Of a stretch of DNA of 64,000 bases, positions 51,037 to 60,374 are shown piece after piece. Origin of the DNA: JANYJZ01 sp964523395 (GTDB taxonomy: Bacteria; Bacteroidota; Ignavibacteria; UBA10030; SZUA-254). The translations under genes and the position numbers were made by a program. Within the stretch, counting starts at the first letter, position 1, and every line of letters begins with the position of its first letter. Location: the NCBI GenBank assembly GCA_964523395.1, contig CAZFXS010000005.1, positions 186,001 through 250,000 of the forward strand. The letters are read 5' to 3'. Under the pieces are notes generated by a model. That model was not told where the DNA came from, searched no databases, and worked only from the letters and a program-made list of their open reading frames with translations.

Positions 51037-51983
51037 TGACGATTCTCCTCTATGACAGATTTTGCCCGAAGGCGTATATAGTTATTATTATCCGACATCA
51101 TTTTTTCACGTAACACGTTTAAAAAATCCTGGTCCGGCTGTTGGGCACCGGTCTTCACCGAATCGAGATAGTTAATTGCTGCAATACGAATGCCCGGGTT
51201 GTCATCGTGTTTCAGGACAAAAAGAAACGCCCCTTTGATTTCACCGTCCATCGGGAAGGTTCTTAACGCATTCAATGCCTCGGACCGTACGCCGGGATTC
51301 TGATCTGATTGCATGGCTGTAATCAGCGCGTGCTTTATTTCACGATCAGGCGCATCCATCCTCGACGCAACCGCATTGATTGATGCCAGTCTGACGCCGG
51401 CGTTCTGTTCATTCAGAATCGCGTGCGTGAGCACCCGCTGTATCTGTGCGTCGTTGATATTTCCTTTCATACGCACCGGTTTCACGGCATCAAACGCAAA
51501 TTCAATTTCCCCATTGGATGGTTCGGAATTGATAAAGCGTACGTTCGTAATTCTGGTGTCACCCGGTATCGCCTCGGAACTTTGCGCAATAGTCTTCACC
51601 GGCGTTGATACCGGTTCAGAAGGCCTGCTGAACAGACCGAGAACGATACCGATAATAAACACAGATACTCCCGACAAAATTACTTTGAAGGGAGAAAGAA
51701 ACGCGGGTTCCAGAATATCCCCGAACCATTCACGCACAGAACGGCGTTGAGGAACCGACCGTAACGTTCCCGACAACGTTTCTCTGGCGTCGCGGAATGC
51801 CTGTTCTGTCGCGACGGCCGGAGTAAACTCATTCAAAACACCGTGGAACTTTTTCAGAGACGACAGTTCCGACCGGCATTCACCGCACGAACGCAGATGT
51901 TCCTGAAGCAACGACACTTCATTACCTTCCAGTTCATCATACAGAAACAACTGGAGCCATTCTTTATACTGTTGATGATCCAT
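51033..51983 (-). CDS. Anti-sigma factor with zinc finger, TM helix and periplasmic HEAT repeats
   Basis: A 316-aa membrane protein. N-terminal ZAS-type anti-sigma domain with HLRSCGECRSEL (HxxxCxxC), one transmembrane helix (FKVILSGVSVFIIGIVLGLF), and an extracytoplasmic part of HEAT-like repeats with the phrase NPGVRSEALNALRTFPMDGE and NPGIRIAAINYLDSVKTGAQ. It should hold the preceding ECF sigma (12 bp upstream) until an envelope signal releases it. HEAT repeats fused directly to an anti-sigma factor are unusual; compare the separate HEAT protein at 52753. Confidence 0.85.
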   Translation of the reverse strand: MDHQQYKEWLQLFLYDELEGNEVSLLQEHLRSCGECRSELSSLKKFHGVLNEFTPAVATEQAFRDARETLSGTLRSVPQRRSVREWFGDILEPAFLSPFKVILSGVSVFIIGIVLGLFSRPSEPVSTPVKTIAQSSEAIPGDTRITNVRFINSEPSNGEIEFAFDAVKPVRMKGNINDAQIQRVLTHAILNEQNAGVRLASINAVASRMDAPDREIKHALITAMQSDQNPGVRSEALNALRTFPMDGEIKGAFLFVLKHDDNPGIRIAAINYLDSVKTGAQQPDQDFLNVLREKMMSDNNNYIRLRAKSVIEENRQ

Positions 51984-51994
51984 CGTAACTCTCC

Positions 51995-52567
51995 TTATTC
52001 TTCAATTAACTCTCTTAATTCACCCCGGAGCCGTTGTGTGGCAGTAAAGAGATACCGCTTCACGGTTCCCTCTGTGCATTTCATCATGGATGCGATTTCA
52101 CGTAGCTTGTACCCCTGGTAATGTTTAAGAGTAAACACCAGTTTTTGCTGGGGTGAAAGGACCCCCAGTGCAAACTCCACTCTCGAGGAAATCTCCGACG
52201 CGTGTGCCTGTTCATCGGGTGAAACGACATATGTTTGAATTGTATTCATCGTATCTGTTTCGAAATCTTCGTTATGACCAACCACCGAACTATTCCGCTT
52301 TTTCCGCTGTGTCTGGTGCGTGAGGCATACATTTGTTGTCACCCGGTACAGCCAAGTTGAAAACTCGCTTTGCATTCTGAAATTTTTAAGTCCCTTATAG
52401 ACTCTCAGAAAAACTTCCTGATAGATATCCTTCGCGTCATCCGAACAACTGACATAGCGTGATGCTATCGAAAACACCTGCTTGTCATACCGGTGAACAA
52501 GCTGTTCAAACGCGTTCACATCCCCCTGACGGGCGTATGTTATTAATTCATGGTCGTTAAAGGCCAT
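51995..52567 (-). CDS. ECF sigma factor (cassette 1)
   Basis: A 190-aa sigma-70 ECF factor: region 2 FEQLVHRYDKQVFSIASRYV, DDAKDIYQEVFLRVYKGLKN and FSTWLYRVTTNVCL; region 4 LSPQQKLVFTLKHYQGYKLR and EIASMMKCTEGTVKRYLFTA. It lacks regions 1 and 3. It leads the operon ECF sigma, HEAT-type anti-sigma, DUF4097 protein. Confidence 0.93.
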   Translation of the reverse strand: MAFNDHELITYARQGDVNAFEQLVHRYDKQVFSIASRYVSCSDDAKDIYQEVFLRVYKGLKNFRMQSEFSTWLYRVTTNVCLTHQTQRKKRNSSVVGHNEDFETDTMNTIQTYVVSPDEQAHASEISSRVEFALGVLSPQQKLVFTLKHYQGYKLREIASMMKCTEGTVKRYLFTATQRLRGELRELIEE

Positions 52568-52702
52568 CCAAATTCCCGGGAATTTAACTTATTGTACTTA
52601 TTAGACTACGGACAGGAAAAATAGTTGCGGGTAAAATGTACAAGAAGAAAATCAATAAAGGAAACGTTTAAAACATCCTCCTTAAGTCAAATTTATACAA
52701 AA

Positions 52703-52735
52703 AAGAACGGGCTCTCAGAGCCCGTTCTTTGAAAC
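52703..52735 (-). terminator. Rho-independent terminator of the HEAT/TPR gene
   Basis: AAGAACGGGCTCT and AGAGCCCGTTCTT form a perfect 13-bp stem (52703-52729) with a 1-base centre, GC-rich in the middle and with A/T at its ends; on the minus strand it is followed by a run of Ts. It lies 24 bp after the stop of the gene at 52753 and may also work on the opposite strand. Confidence 0.8.
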
Positions 52736-52752
52736 CGGTTACCGTTGTTCTT

Positions 52753-54000
52753 TCACTTAGATTTTCCCATCAGGATTTCGTACAGGGCTGTCCGTGATTT
52801 TTCTCCGCCAATGGTACCGAGATAAAAGATCGCCTCGCGACGGAGCTCATAATCATCATTGTTTCTCGCAACGGTTGAGAGAAAATCTACCGCATTGTCA
52901 TTTCCTACTTCCGCTATCGCGTAAAAAATCCTGCGCTTCTGTTCCGGACGCGACTTGGGTGTCGCATTAAAAAGATCAATCAGCACTGCCACAGATTTAT
53001 TCTTGTCTTTGGAATTATAGCTTATATAATCGATGGCATAGCTTTGCATATTCTGACTGGTATCCTTTTTTGCGATTTCGGTATAAATTGACATGACATC
53101 GTACTTCTTGTATCCCGAAACGATATCGAGAGCGGCATACCGCAACCGTTCTTTTTGTCTGGTATCCAGCGCGACTTCTTTAAGCGCGAGAAATGATTTT
53201 TCATCCTGCTTCGCATCGCCAATGGCATACAAAGCATCAAGTTTCAGTCGCGTCTCCGGATCGACTTCTTCGTCAAACAATAATGAACCGGCAACAGCGC
53301 TGGGCATAGGAGCAAAGGGTATATTCGGGATTTTCGGCATTGTTACGGCAAGCCTGCCGAGTTTTCCTTTCAATACGCGAAGATCCCGTGCAGTTGCACG
53401 CGGGGCGGTCACAGTTACCGCTTCCGATGAATCATCGGTAAATGTGTAGGCGTAACCATCCGATCCAAGAATAACAGCCTCACCCGCATTCTTCGGGTTG
53501 ACCCAAATAACATCCGCGCGCAGCTGGTCAACATCCGCAACGGCGTCATCATAATAAGAGCTTTTGGGATTCTCTTTGATAAATTTTGTATACGCGTCAA
53601 TCGCCTTTTTCTTGTCAATATGTTTCAACGCATACGCCGACCAATACTCGGCATCGTCGCGATACTCACTCTTCGGATACGACGAGATAACTTTGGAAAA
53701 CTTTTCTCTCGCGTCGCTCCATTGCTCCTGAAGAATAAGATTGTACCCCTCTTTATATTTCGCATAGGCAGGATCATCCTGGTTATCAAACAGGTTATCT
53801 TCCTCCGCGAGCGTCAATCCACTTAATGAGGCAATATATGTTGGCCTGGGAGTTAACGATACCGTGGCATGAGATATTGCCGTAACTTTCGGTTTGACGG
53901 TAAACGTGTACGCCGGTTTAGCTGTTCGCACCGTTTGCTGTGCAAACGAGAAAGAATGCAATAGAACAAGAAGAACAACGACTGCAATATTGGATTTCAT
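52753..54000 (-). CDS. Exported TPR-HEAT repeat protein (ECF cassette 2 effector)
   Basis: A 415-aa protein with a signal peptide (IAVVVLLVLLHSFSFA). Residues ~80-165 resemble a YbgF/CpoB-type TPR (YNLILQEQWSDAREKFSKVI, SSYPKSEYRDDAEYWSAYAL), and from ~245 onward HEAT-like repeats (LKLDALYAIGDAKQDEKSFL, DYELRREAIFYLGTIGG). It is 11 bp downstream of a zinc-finger anti-sigma gene. It probably senses or stabilises envelope structures; no enzyme motif. Confidence 0.8.
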   Translation of the reverse strand: MKSNIAVVVLLVLLHSFSFAQQTVRTAKPAYTFTVKPKVTAISHATVSLTPRPTYIASLSGLTLAEEDNLFDNQDDPAYAKYKEGYNLILQEQWSDAREKFSKVISSYPKSEYRDDAEYWSAYALKHIDKKKAIDAYTKFIKENPKSSYYDDAVADVDQLRADVIWVNPKNAGEAVILGSDGYAYTFTDDSSEAVTVTAPRATARDLRVLKGKLGRLAVTMPKIPNIPFAPMPSAVAGSLLFDEEVDPETRLKLDALYAIGDAKQDEKSFLALKEVALDTRQKERLRYAALDIVSGYKKYDVMSIYTEIAKKDTSQNMQSYAIDYISYNSKDKNKSVAVLIDLFNATPKSRPEQKRRIFYAIAEVGNDNAVDFLSTVARNNDDYELRREAIFYLGTIGGEKSRTALYEILMGKSK

Positions 54001-54011
54001 GAAAAACTCCT

Positions 54012-54833
54012 TTAAAAAGTATTTTTTTCGATAAGAGATGAAGAATCGTACCGGGCCTCCGCCATACGAATCTTGAATAATAAATTTTCCTGGTGGATAC
54101 CGCCGCGGAGCATTTCCACATCCGGCACATCGTGCTGTTCTTCCAGATTGGCAAGCTCGACAAGGATTTTATTCAGATCATCAATGAGCCGCGCCGATCT
54201 TCTGTCGATATTTTGCGTTTGCAGAAACCGCGCCTCTTTGACAAGCGAACGCGAAGTTTGTTGTTCGAAGCTCAGATCAATCGGATGGCCGGCCTCTGTT
54301 TTCATATTGGAAAGTCCCACCAGCAATATTTTGGACTTTCTGAAATAATTCCCCAACCGTGCATTTGTATTCACAACAGGCGTCGCCTTTTCGATCGCAG
54401 GAGTCTCTTCATGTGTCAGCCGGGCAAACTCTTCCTGCCGCGGCGCCGGAGTCATTACCTTCCACAACACTACTACACAAACTATGACAGCACATGCGGT
54501 ACCGGCGGCAATGACCGTTCCTCTGTTAAAGATAACATATGACTGAATCCTGTCCCACAATGAGCCAACGGATAATTTTTTGCTGTTGGACATCCGCCGG
54601 ATTTTTTCATCCACATTAACAGAAAATCTCTGCCAGTATTCCTCAGACCGGAACGCGCTTGGCAATGTCGCAGGTTTACCTATCAGCTGTATCGATGCTT
54701 TAATTTCTTTGAGATCATCGGAGCACCGGCTGCACGCGGATAAATGCGTTTCAACTTCGGCACAATCAGAAGAACCAAGGTCTCCGAGACAATACTCATA
54801 AAGTTTATTATTTATCTCAGAATGTACACTCAT
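54012..54833 (-). CDS. Membrane anti-sigma factor (cassette 2)
   Basis: A 273-aa protein with an N-terminal zinc-finger anti-sigma domain (VETHLSACSRCSDDLKEIKA), one transmembrane helix (GTVIAAGTACAVIVCVVVLW) and a coiled periplasmic region. The zinc ligands HxxxCxxC are intact. It is 4 bp downstream of the ECF sigma gene at 54838 and ends 11 bp before the TPR-HEAT gene, giving the operon sigma, anti-sigma, effector. Confidence 0.85.
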   Translation of the reverse strand: MSVHSEINNKLYEYCLGDLGSSDCAEVETHLSACSRCSDDLKEIKASIQLIGKPATLPSAFRSEEYWQRFSVNVDEKIRRMSNSKKLSVGSLWDRIQSYVIFNRGTVIAAGTACAVIVCVVVLWKVMTPAPRQEEFARLTHEETPAIEKATPVVNTNARLGNYFRKSKILLVGLSNMKTEAGHPIDLSFEQQTSRSLVKEARFLQTQNIDRRSARLIDDLNKILVELANLEEQHDVPDVEMLRGGIHQENLLFKIRMAEARYDSSSLIEKNTF

Positions 54834-54837
54834 AGCT

Positions 54838-55380
54838 TTACTCGTGTATATAGTCCAACAAAGTTTTCATTTTCTTGAGTCCGCGGTGAAGGTGTGTTTT
54901 CACCGTTCCTTCCGAACATTGCAGTATTGTGCTTACCTGGCGTGTTGAGAGCCCGTTAATATGCCGCAGGATCACTGTGGCGCGCTGCAATGTCGGTAAT
55001 TCGTGCAGAGCGCGTTCAATATGCTCGTGCATTTCCGCCCCGTGCGAAACCTCATGCGCGGCAGAGCCGAGGACAGCGTCATTTATTTCAACTTCCCTCT
55101 TTACCCTTGATTTCCTTTGACGGATTTTATTGAGAGACAAATTCATCACAATGCGATATAACCATGTACTGAACTCAGCATCTCCGCGAAATGAAGCGAC
55201 CGACCGGTAAATTCTCACAAATGCTTCCTGGGCAACATCTTCCGCATCATCATGATTGTTGACAAAACCGAAGGCAATATTATACGCCTGTTTCATATAC
55301 TGTTCAACGAGCAGACGGAATGCGCCGCTGCGCCCTTCTTTGACTTGAAGTATCAATTGCTGCTCATCAGGCGCAGCCAT
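54838..55380 (-). CDS. ECF sigma factor (cassette 2)
   Basis: A 180-aa ECF factor: FRLLVEQYMKQAYNIAFGFV, DDAEDVAQEAFVRIYRSVAS, FSTWLYRIVMNLSLNKIRQR in region 2; LPTLQRATVILRHINGLSTR and QCSEGTVKTHLHRGLKKMKT in region 4. It resembles the first ECF factor in layout but is clearly divergent in sequence, so the two regulons should differ. Confidence 0.93.
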   Translation of the reverse strand: MAAPDEQQLILQVKEGRSGAFRLLVEQYMKQAYNIAFGFVNNHDDAEDVAQEAFVRIYRSVASFRGDAEFSTWLYRIVMNLSLNKIRQRKSRVKREVEINDAVLGSAAHEVSHGAEMHEHIERALHELPTLQRATVILRHINGLSTRQVSTILQCSEGTVKTHLHRGLKKMKTLLDYIHE

Positions 55381-55477
55381 TCAGGGTACCCTTTTGTACA
55401 ATTTTAATGATTAGACAGCAGGAGAAGCTCATCGGTTGACATACCGAATGAATTTTAGAAGAAATAAAAAAAGAGGG

Positions 55478-58009
55478 TTACAAACTCCACCAATAGGAGA
55501 ATTTCGCTAAAATAACGTTATCCATGGGAAGTTTAAAGGCATCGGATATATTATCCGAAAAATTTCTGTGATATATACTGTTATATCCGTACCTCGCTTG
55601 TGTCCATACCAGATAGACAGTACTTCCCGGAAGATATTCCCAACGGAAGACGAGGTTCGCGTTCAGTATTTTTTCGTTAAAATCAGGGTTTGCCGCCGCC
55701 TTATCATGAGCATACTGCACAAGTTCACCCGACGGCCCGAGTTCTTTAAAATTCTCATACTGCCCCTTGACAAGAAACACCTGTGTGAAGAACTGCAGGC
55801 TTACCGCCCTCGTGAATGTAATTGTCCCACGAAGCGAAAAATCATACTGATCAATATCACGATCTCCGAATAAGTTATAACCATTTGCTGTGTAAAAAAA
55901 GAGCGGCCACGATTCTTCACTTCTGGTTGACGCAAGCGTCAATGACGGAACAAGCTCAATCCAACTGTTGGGACGCACAATACATTCCAATGAAGAATAA
56001 AATGTTATCATCCCCTGCGTATTGTTCATCAGCCCGGTATGAACTGTGCCGGTCAGTGTCTGGCGCGGATCGGTTTGCAATGTAGCTGTAAAATTATTTC
56101 CCTCCGGGCGACGATACAAACCGATCATCCCACGGTTTTCATCGTCGTATGCAGGAAGATTTCTTGTGTAATTGAGAACGAGCGTCCAGAAATTCCTGAA
56201 TTCCCATGAAGGCTCGAACTCCAGTTGTTTGACTGTAGCGGCGCCATTCCAATTCCATCTGTATGTTGACTGCAAGGTCAAAGCATACCGCCTGACCGGT
56301 TCGTCCGCACGGTCTTCTTTGTATGAGAGTTGGGTGTATCCACCATGTTCATTCGGCTGATTGTAAAATCCCAGGTCATTGATATAAAAGTTATTGGATG
56401 AAAAATCGTAAAAGGTGAATCCCAGCCAATGTTCATCCTCGAGCCTTCCGAGGCCAAATCGTCCGGTTGATCCTGAAAATTTTGCGCCTGACTGACTTCT
56501 AAAATCTGAGCCGGCCAGATATCCGTCAAAACCAAACGTGCCATCGGCAAATCTTGTATTCCAATCAACACCGCCGGCAAGGACCGGCGTGTAAAAATCT
56601 TTAAATGTCCCGGTCGCCATCACGCCAACAACGGCATTTTCGGATACATCCTGCTGCAGGCGCACAATATTATAACTGGCCCGCGGTTCAAACAGGACAG
56701 GTGGTTTCCGGTTTCCAAAAAGATCCTCTTCAATTCCTTCTTCTTTCTGAGTCAGTGCAGTCAGTACCCCAACCGATAAACCATCACTTGTTTTTCCGGT
56801 TAACTTTCCCGCACCGAGTATGGTGGTGGTCTGAGGTTTTTCGGCGTAATAGTAGCCCCACGTTACGGGAGGAGCTTCAGGGCTTTTTCCGATACGCCGG
56901 GAATAAAAGAGCCGCAGCTGACGATTGTCAAAAATATTCCCGAACGAAAAAATCTGAGAGCCCTCCAGGAAAAAAGGCCTCTTCTCCGGATAAAATGTTT
57001 CAAATACGGTGAGGTTAAGGATAGCCTGATCCACTTCCACCTGTCCAAAGTCAGGATTGACTGCCATATCGAACGTGAAATTTCTTGTAATCCCATACTT
57101 GATATCCACACCGGCTGTGGCACTATACTCGCCCTTCGTAGGAAATGGAGGAGATTGAGAAAGATACTTCGCTCGGGAAACCTGATACGGCATGATTTCG
57201 AGATGGCGCGACGGAAGAATATTCGTCATACCGGAAAGATTTCCCATATTCGATACAGAGGAAATCGTCCCGGGCGGCGCCTGGTTTCGCGGAACCATCA
57301 CCCACTCATCAGTTTCTTTTTTGCGCGCGATGTATCTGCGGAAGTTAATCCCCCACACATACTCTCCCGATTCCTCGGTAAAACGGAGCGCGCTGTACGG
57401 AATGGTAAACTCGGCCGTCCATCCGTTATCCACCACTCTCGCGTCGAATCTCCAGACGGCATCCCATTGTAAATCATACACTAAGCCGTCCTGAGATAAA
57501 ATGCCGTCTGATTGTACGCCTGAAACCGAACCACTGAAAAGAAACGCTGTGCTATGATCGTGATATGAGTCGATAATTACTGAGACCCGGTCGGCTTGCG
57601 TCGATCTGTCGCGGCGTGTTAACTGGTGAACGATATCTCCCGGAGATGAATCGTAACAATGTACTCCAACATACAGCGCGTCATCATCATAGAGAATACG
57701 GACGGATGTTTGTTCTGTCGGCTGCGCGCCTTCTTCCGGGTCAAACTGGAGAAAGCCGGTTACCGGGACGGCATTATTCCACACTTCGTCATTAAGAAAT
57801 CCGTCATTATGCGGCGCAACCGGAGCGCGCGCGGCAACAATGTTCTTCGGGGATATACCTCCGTAGAGAACATTGCAAAGTACCGCAGTAAAAAAAATGT
57901 AAAAAAAGATTCGGATAATATTGTTCCCGGAAAGAATTGATTTCAACTTACGATTTGAAAAAGAAAAATGCAAAACAGAGTACCCGTCACCCAAATGTTT
58001 GCATTTCAT
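55478..58009 (-). CDS. DUF5916 outer-membrane protein with CBM9-like domain
   Basis: 843 aa from ATG 58009; a TTG at 57946 would give a shorter signal region and leave room for a promoter, because the divergent ubiE start is only 8-26 bp away. A signal-type helix (IIRIFFYIFFTAVLCNVLYG) precedes a carbohydrate-binding family 9-like domain (PVAPHNDGFLNDEVWNNAVP to FTIPYSALRF). The C-terminal ~550 residues (DUF5916) show alternating aromatic strands of a beta-barrel (YPEKRPFFLEGSQIFSFGNI onward) and end in ILAKFSYWWSL. Function unknown; often found in secretion or polysaccharide contexts of Bacteroidota-type bacteria. Confidence 0.82.
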   Translation of the reverse strand: MKCKHLGDGYSVLHFSFSNRKLKSILSGNNIIRIFFYIFFTAVLCNVLYGGISPKNIVAARAPVAPHNDGFLNDEVWNNAVPVTGFLQFDPEEGAQPTEQTSVRILYDDDALYVGVHCYDSSPGDIVHQLTRRDRSTQADRVSVIIDSYHDHSTAFLFSGSVSGVQSDGILSQDGLVYDLQWDAVWRFDARVVDNGWTAEFTIPYSALRFTEESGEYVWGINFRRYIARKKETDEWVMVPRNQAPPGTISSVSNMGNLSGMTNILPSRHLEIMPYQVSRAKYLSQSPPFPTKGEYSATAGVDIKYGITRNFTFDMAVNPDFGQVEVDQAILNLTVFETFYPEKRPFFLEGSQIFSFGNIFDNRQLRLFYSRRIGKSPEAPPVTWGYYYAEKPQTTTILGAGKLTGKTSDGLSVGVLTALTQKEEGIEEDLFGNRKPPVLFEPRASYNIVRLQQDVSENAVVGVMATGTFKDFYTPVLAGGVDWNTRFADGTFGFDGYLAGSDFRSQSGAKFSGSTGRFGLGRLEDEHWLGFTFYDFSSNNFYINDLGFYNQPNEHGGYTQLSYKEDRADEPVRRYALTLQSTYRWNWNGAATVKQLEFEPSWEFRNFWTLVLNYTRNLPAYDDENRGMIGLYRRPEGNNFTATLQTDPRQTLTGTVHTGLMNNTQGMITFYSSLECIVRPNSWIELVPSLTLASTRSEESWPLFFYTANGYNLFGDRDIDQYDFSLRGTITFTRAVSLQFFTQVFLVKGQYENFKELGPSGELVQYAHDKAAANPDFNEKILNANLVFRWEYLPGSTVYLVWTQARYGYNSIYHRNFSDNISDAFKLPMDNVILAKFSYWWSL

Positions 58010-58016
58010 TTCAATT

Positions 58017-58757
58017 ATGAGGAAATTAGACGCCATGAAGAGTGCCGATACTATCAATGCCGCCATAGAACGACCGGCAGACATCAAGGCGATGTTCAAC
58101 GCCATTGCCCCCACCTACGATACTCTTAACCATGTTCTGAGTTTCGGACTTGACATGCGGTGGAGAAAACGGGCAATACGGTTACTTACAGAAAAAAAAG
58201 GTGGCACAATTCTCGATATCGCCGCCGGCAGCGGAGATTTTTCACTTGATGCAATGGCGCTCAATCCGGAACGGATTATCGCAACGGATTTTGCCACAGA
58301 AATGCTGCATGTTTTCCGGAGCAAACTGGACAACCAGCCTCATCCGTTGCCCATCGATCTGCTTGCCTGTGATGCCACGAATCTTCCCTTCCGGGATGAA
58401 TCGTTTGATGTCACCATGGTAGCATTCGGCATCAGGAACTTTGCCGACAGATTCAGGTCATTGCAGGAGATGAGGCGTGTTTTGAAACCGGGAGGCATTG
58501 CGGTCATCCTTGAATTATCCGAACCGCGCACACCGGTTATTTCACAATGTTACACAATATATTCAGTGGCAATTTTACCTTTTCTTGGCAGGATTATTTC
58601 ACGACACGCATCCGCATACAAATACCTTCCAACGTCTATCGCAAATTTTCCCATACCGGAAGAATTTCTTTCTCTGATGCAACGGGCCGGCTTCGCTCGC
58701 ATGGAATCACATACGCTGACATTCGGAACGGCGACGATATATCTGGGGCACAAGTAA
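58017..58757 (+). CDS. ubiE: Demethylmenaquinone/ubiquinone C-methyltransferase (UbiE/MenG)
   Basis: A class I SAM methyltransferase of about 246 aa (ATG 58017, or 58035). Signatures of the UbiE/COQ5 family: KAMFNAIAPTYDTLNHVLSF, SAM loop ILDIAAGSGDFSLDAM, FRDESFDVTMVAFGIRNFAD and VLKPGGIAVILELSEP. It performs the final C-methylation of menaquinone (or ubiquinone); in this kind of bacterium menaquinone is likelier, so MenG is the probable name. It is divergent from the DUF5916 gene. Confidence 0.93.
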   Translation: MRKLDAMKSADTINAAIERPADIKAMFNAIAPTYDTLNHVLSFGLDMRWRKRAIRLLTEKKGGTILDIAAGSGDFSLDAMALNPERIIATDFATEMLHVFRSKLDNQPHPLPIDLLACDATNLPFRDESFDVTMVAFGIRNFADRFRSLQEMRRVLKPGGIAVILELSEPRTPVISQCYTIYSVAILPFLGRIISRHASAYKYLPTSIANFPIPEEFLSLMQRAGFARMESHTLTFGTATIYLGHK

Positions 58758-58787
58758 GCAAGTCCGACCTACTTCCATAAGAATGTC

Positions 58788-60203
58788 CTACGAAAGTGCG
58801 TCGGTCGTAAATAGTGCCACCGCCTCAACATGATCAGTGTGCGGAAACATGTCCACCGGCTGCACCTTCTCGACTTTATATCCGGCATCCGCAAGCAGGC
58901 GAGCATCCCTCGCCTGTGTTGCCGGGTTACAGCTCACATAGACTATTCGTTTCGGCGACAGTTTAACAATCTGTTCAACCACTTTCGCGTGCATACCGCT
59001 GCGCGGAGGATCGGTAACAATAACATCCGGTTTCGGATGTTCCGTCAGCCACTGACTTTCCTTTGTCAGCCGGTCTTTCAAATCACCCTGCAGAAAATAG
59101 CAATTACTTACTCTGTTGCGTTCAGCGTTGCGTTCAGCATCACGAACCGAACTTTCGACAGACTCGATCCCAATCACCCGTTCCGCATGCTCAGAAAGAT
59201 AAATTGCGATTGTCCCGGTACCGCTGTATAAATCATACAATACTTCGCCGCGCTGAAGAGCGGCATATTCTTTGACAATATTGTACAAATTTTCCGCCTG
59301 AAGTGTATTGGTCTGAAAAAACGAATTTGCCGAAATATGAAATGTATATTGGCCCAGCGTTTCTTTTATATACCCCGGGCCATGATACACTTTTTCCTGT
59401 TCACCGACAGCCACCATCGATCTCCGGGCGGTGATATTATTTATCACCGTGGTAATCCCGGGAAATTGCCGCAGAAGAAGTTTGGTGAGGTTTTGCATTG
59501 CCTCAGGCCAATCGTTTGTTGTTACAAGATTGACCATAATCTCGCCGGTATGTTTCGCTTCGCGGATCACCAGATGGCGGAGGTATCCTTCCTGTGTCTC
59601 GGTCGAATAGACCTTCAGGTCCCACACACGGCAAATTTCACGGATGGTGTTGAGAATACGATTACTGATTTCAGACTGGAGCCAGCATTCTTCAATATCA
59701 ACTACTTTATCATATCGCTGAGGAACATGAAGTCCTAGCGCTACTTCAGGACCGAATTCCTCTTTCCTTTGCATTTCCTCGTTCGTCAGCCACCGCTGAC
59801 TTGAAAAGGTGAATTCCATCTTATTCCTGTAATAAAACGGATTTGAGTTTCCGAGGACGGGAAGAATGTTCGGACTTTCAAAGCCGCCAATGCGTATCCA
59901 GGAATCGACGACAAACTGGTGTTTATGATGAAGCTGCGCTTCATAGGAAAGATTTTGCCACTTACATCCCCCGCATACACCAAAATGTTTACACTTCGGT
60001 TCGACCCGGACTGATGACGGCTGAAGAATTTCCATGGCGCGCGCTTCTGCGTAATTTTTCTTCAGCTTCCAGATGCGCGCCTGCACCGTATCTCCGGGCA
60101 CTGCGTTCTCAACAAAAAACACCATACCGTCCTTTCGCGCAACGGACTTACCGTCACCCGAAAGACGTTCAACAGAAAGCACTATGTCTTCACCTTTTTG
60201 CAT
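58788..60203 (-). CDS. rlmD: 23S rRNA (uracil-5-)-methyltransferase RlmD/RumA
   Basis: A 471-aa RumA/TrmA-type enzyme. N-terminal TRAM domain (GMVFFVENAVPGDTVQARIW), a [4Fe-4S] site from C71, C77, C80 (CKHFGVCGGC) and C173 (IEECW), SAM-binding YDLYSGTGTIAIYLSEHAER, motif IV VTDPPRSGMHA, catalytic Cys in VYVSCNPATQ and Glu in TDHVEAVALF. The Fe-S cluster and TRAM domain indicate the 23S enzyme (m5U1939 in E. coli) rather than tRNA TrmA. Confidence 0.92.
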   Translation of the reverse strand: MQKGEDIVLSVERLSGDGKSVARKDGMVFFVENAVPGDTVQARIWKLKKNYAEARAMEILQPSSVRVEPKCKHFGVCGGCKWQNLSYEAQLHHKHQFVVDSWIRIGGFESPNILPVLGNSNPFYYRNKMEFTFSSQRWLTNEEMQRKEEFGPEVALGLHVPQRYDKVVDIEECWLQSEISNRILNTIREICRVWDLKVYSTETQEGYLRHLVIREAKHTGEIMVNLVTTNDWPEAMQNLTKLLLRQFPGITTVINNITARRSMVAVGEQEKVYHGPGYIKETLGQYTFHISANSFFQTNTLQAENLYNIVKEYAALQRGEVLYDLYSGTGTIAIYLSEHAERVIGIESVESSVRDAERNAERNRVSNCYFLQGDLKDRLTKESQWLTEHPKPDVIVTDPPRSGMHAKVVEQIVKLSPKRIVYVSCNPATQARDARLLADAGYKVEKVQPVDMFPHTDHVEAVALFTTDALS

Positions 60204-60374
60204 TGCACCGTCAATATAGTAATTATTTTCTCAACTATTAAGCGGCACACACATTTTCAGATAATCATGTCTTAAATGATTAAATATCGCATTTCTCTTC
60301 ATCAGTCAATTTAGTATATTCATCAGCATCATAAATACATTTTCATGATACTACAATGAACATAGTGCAATAGT

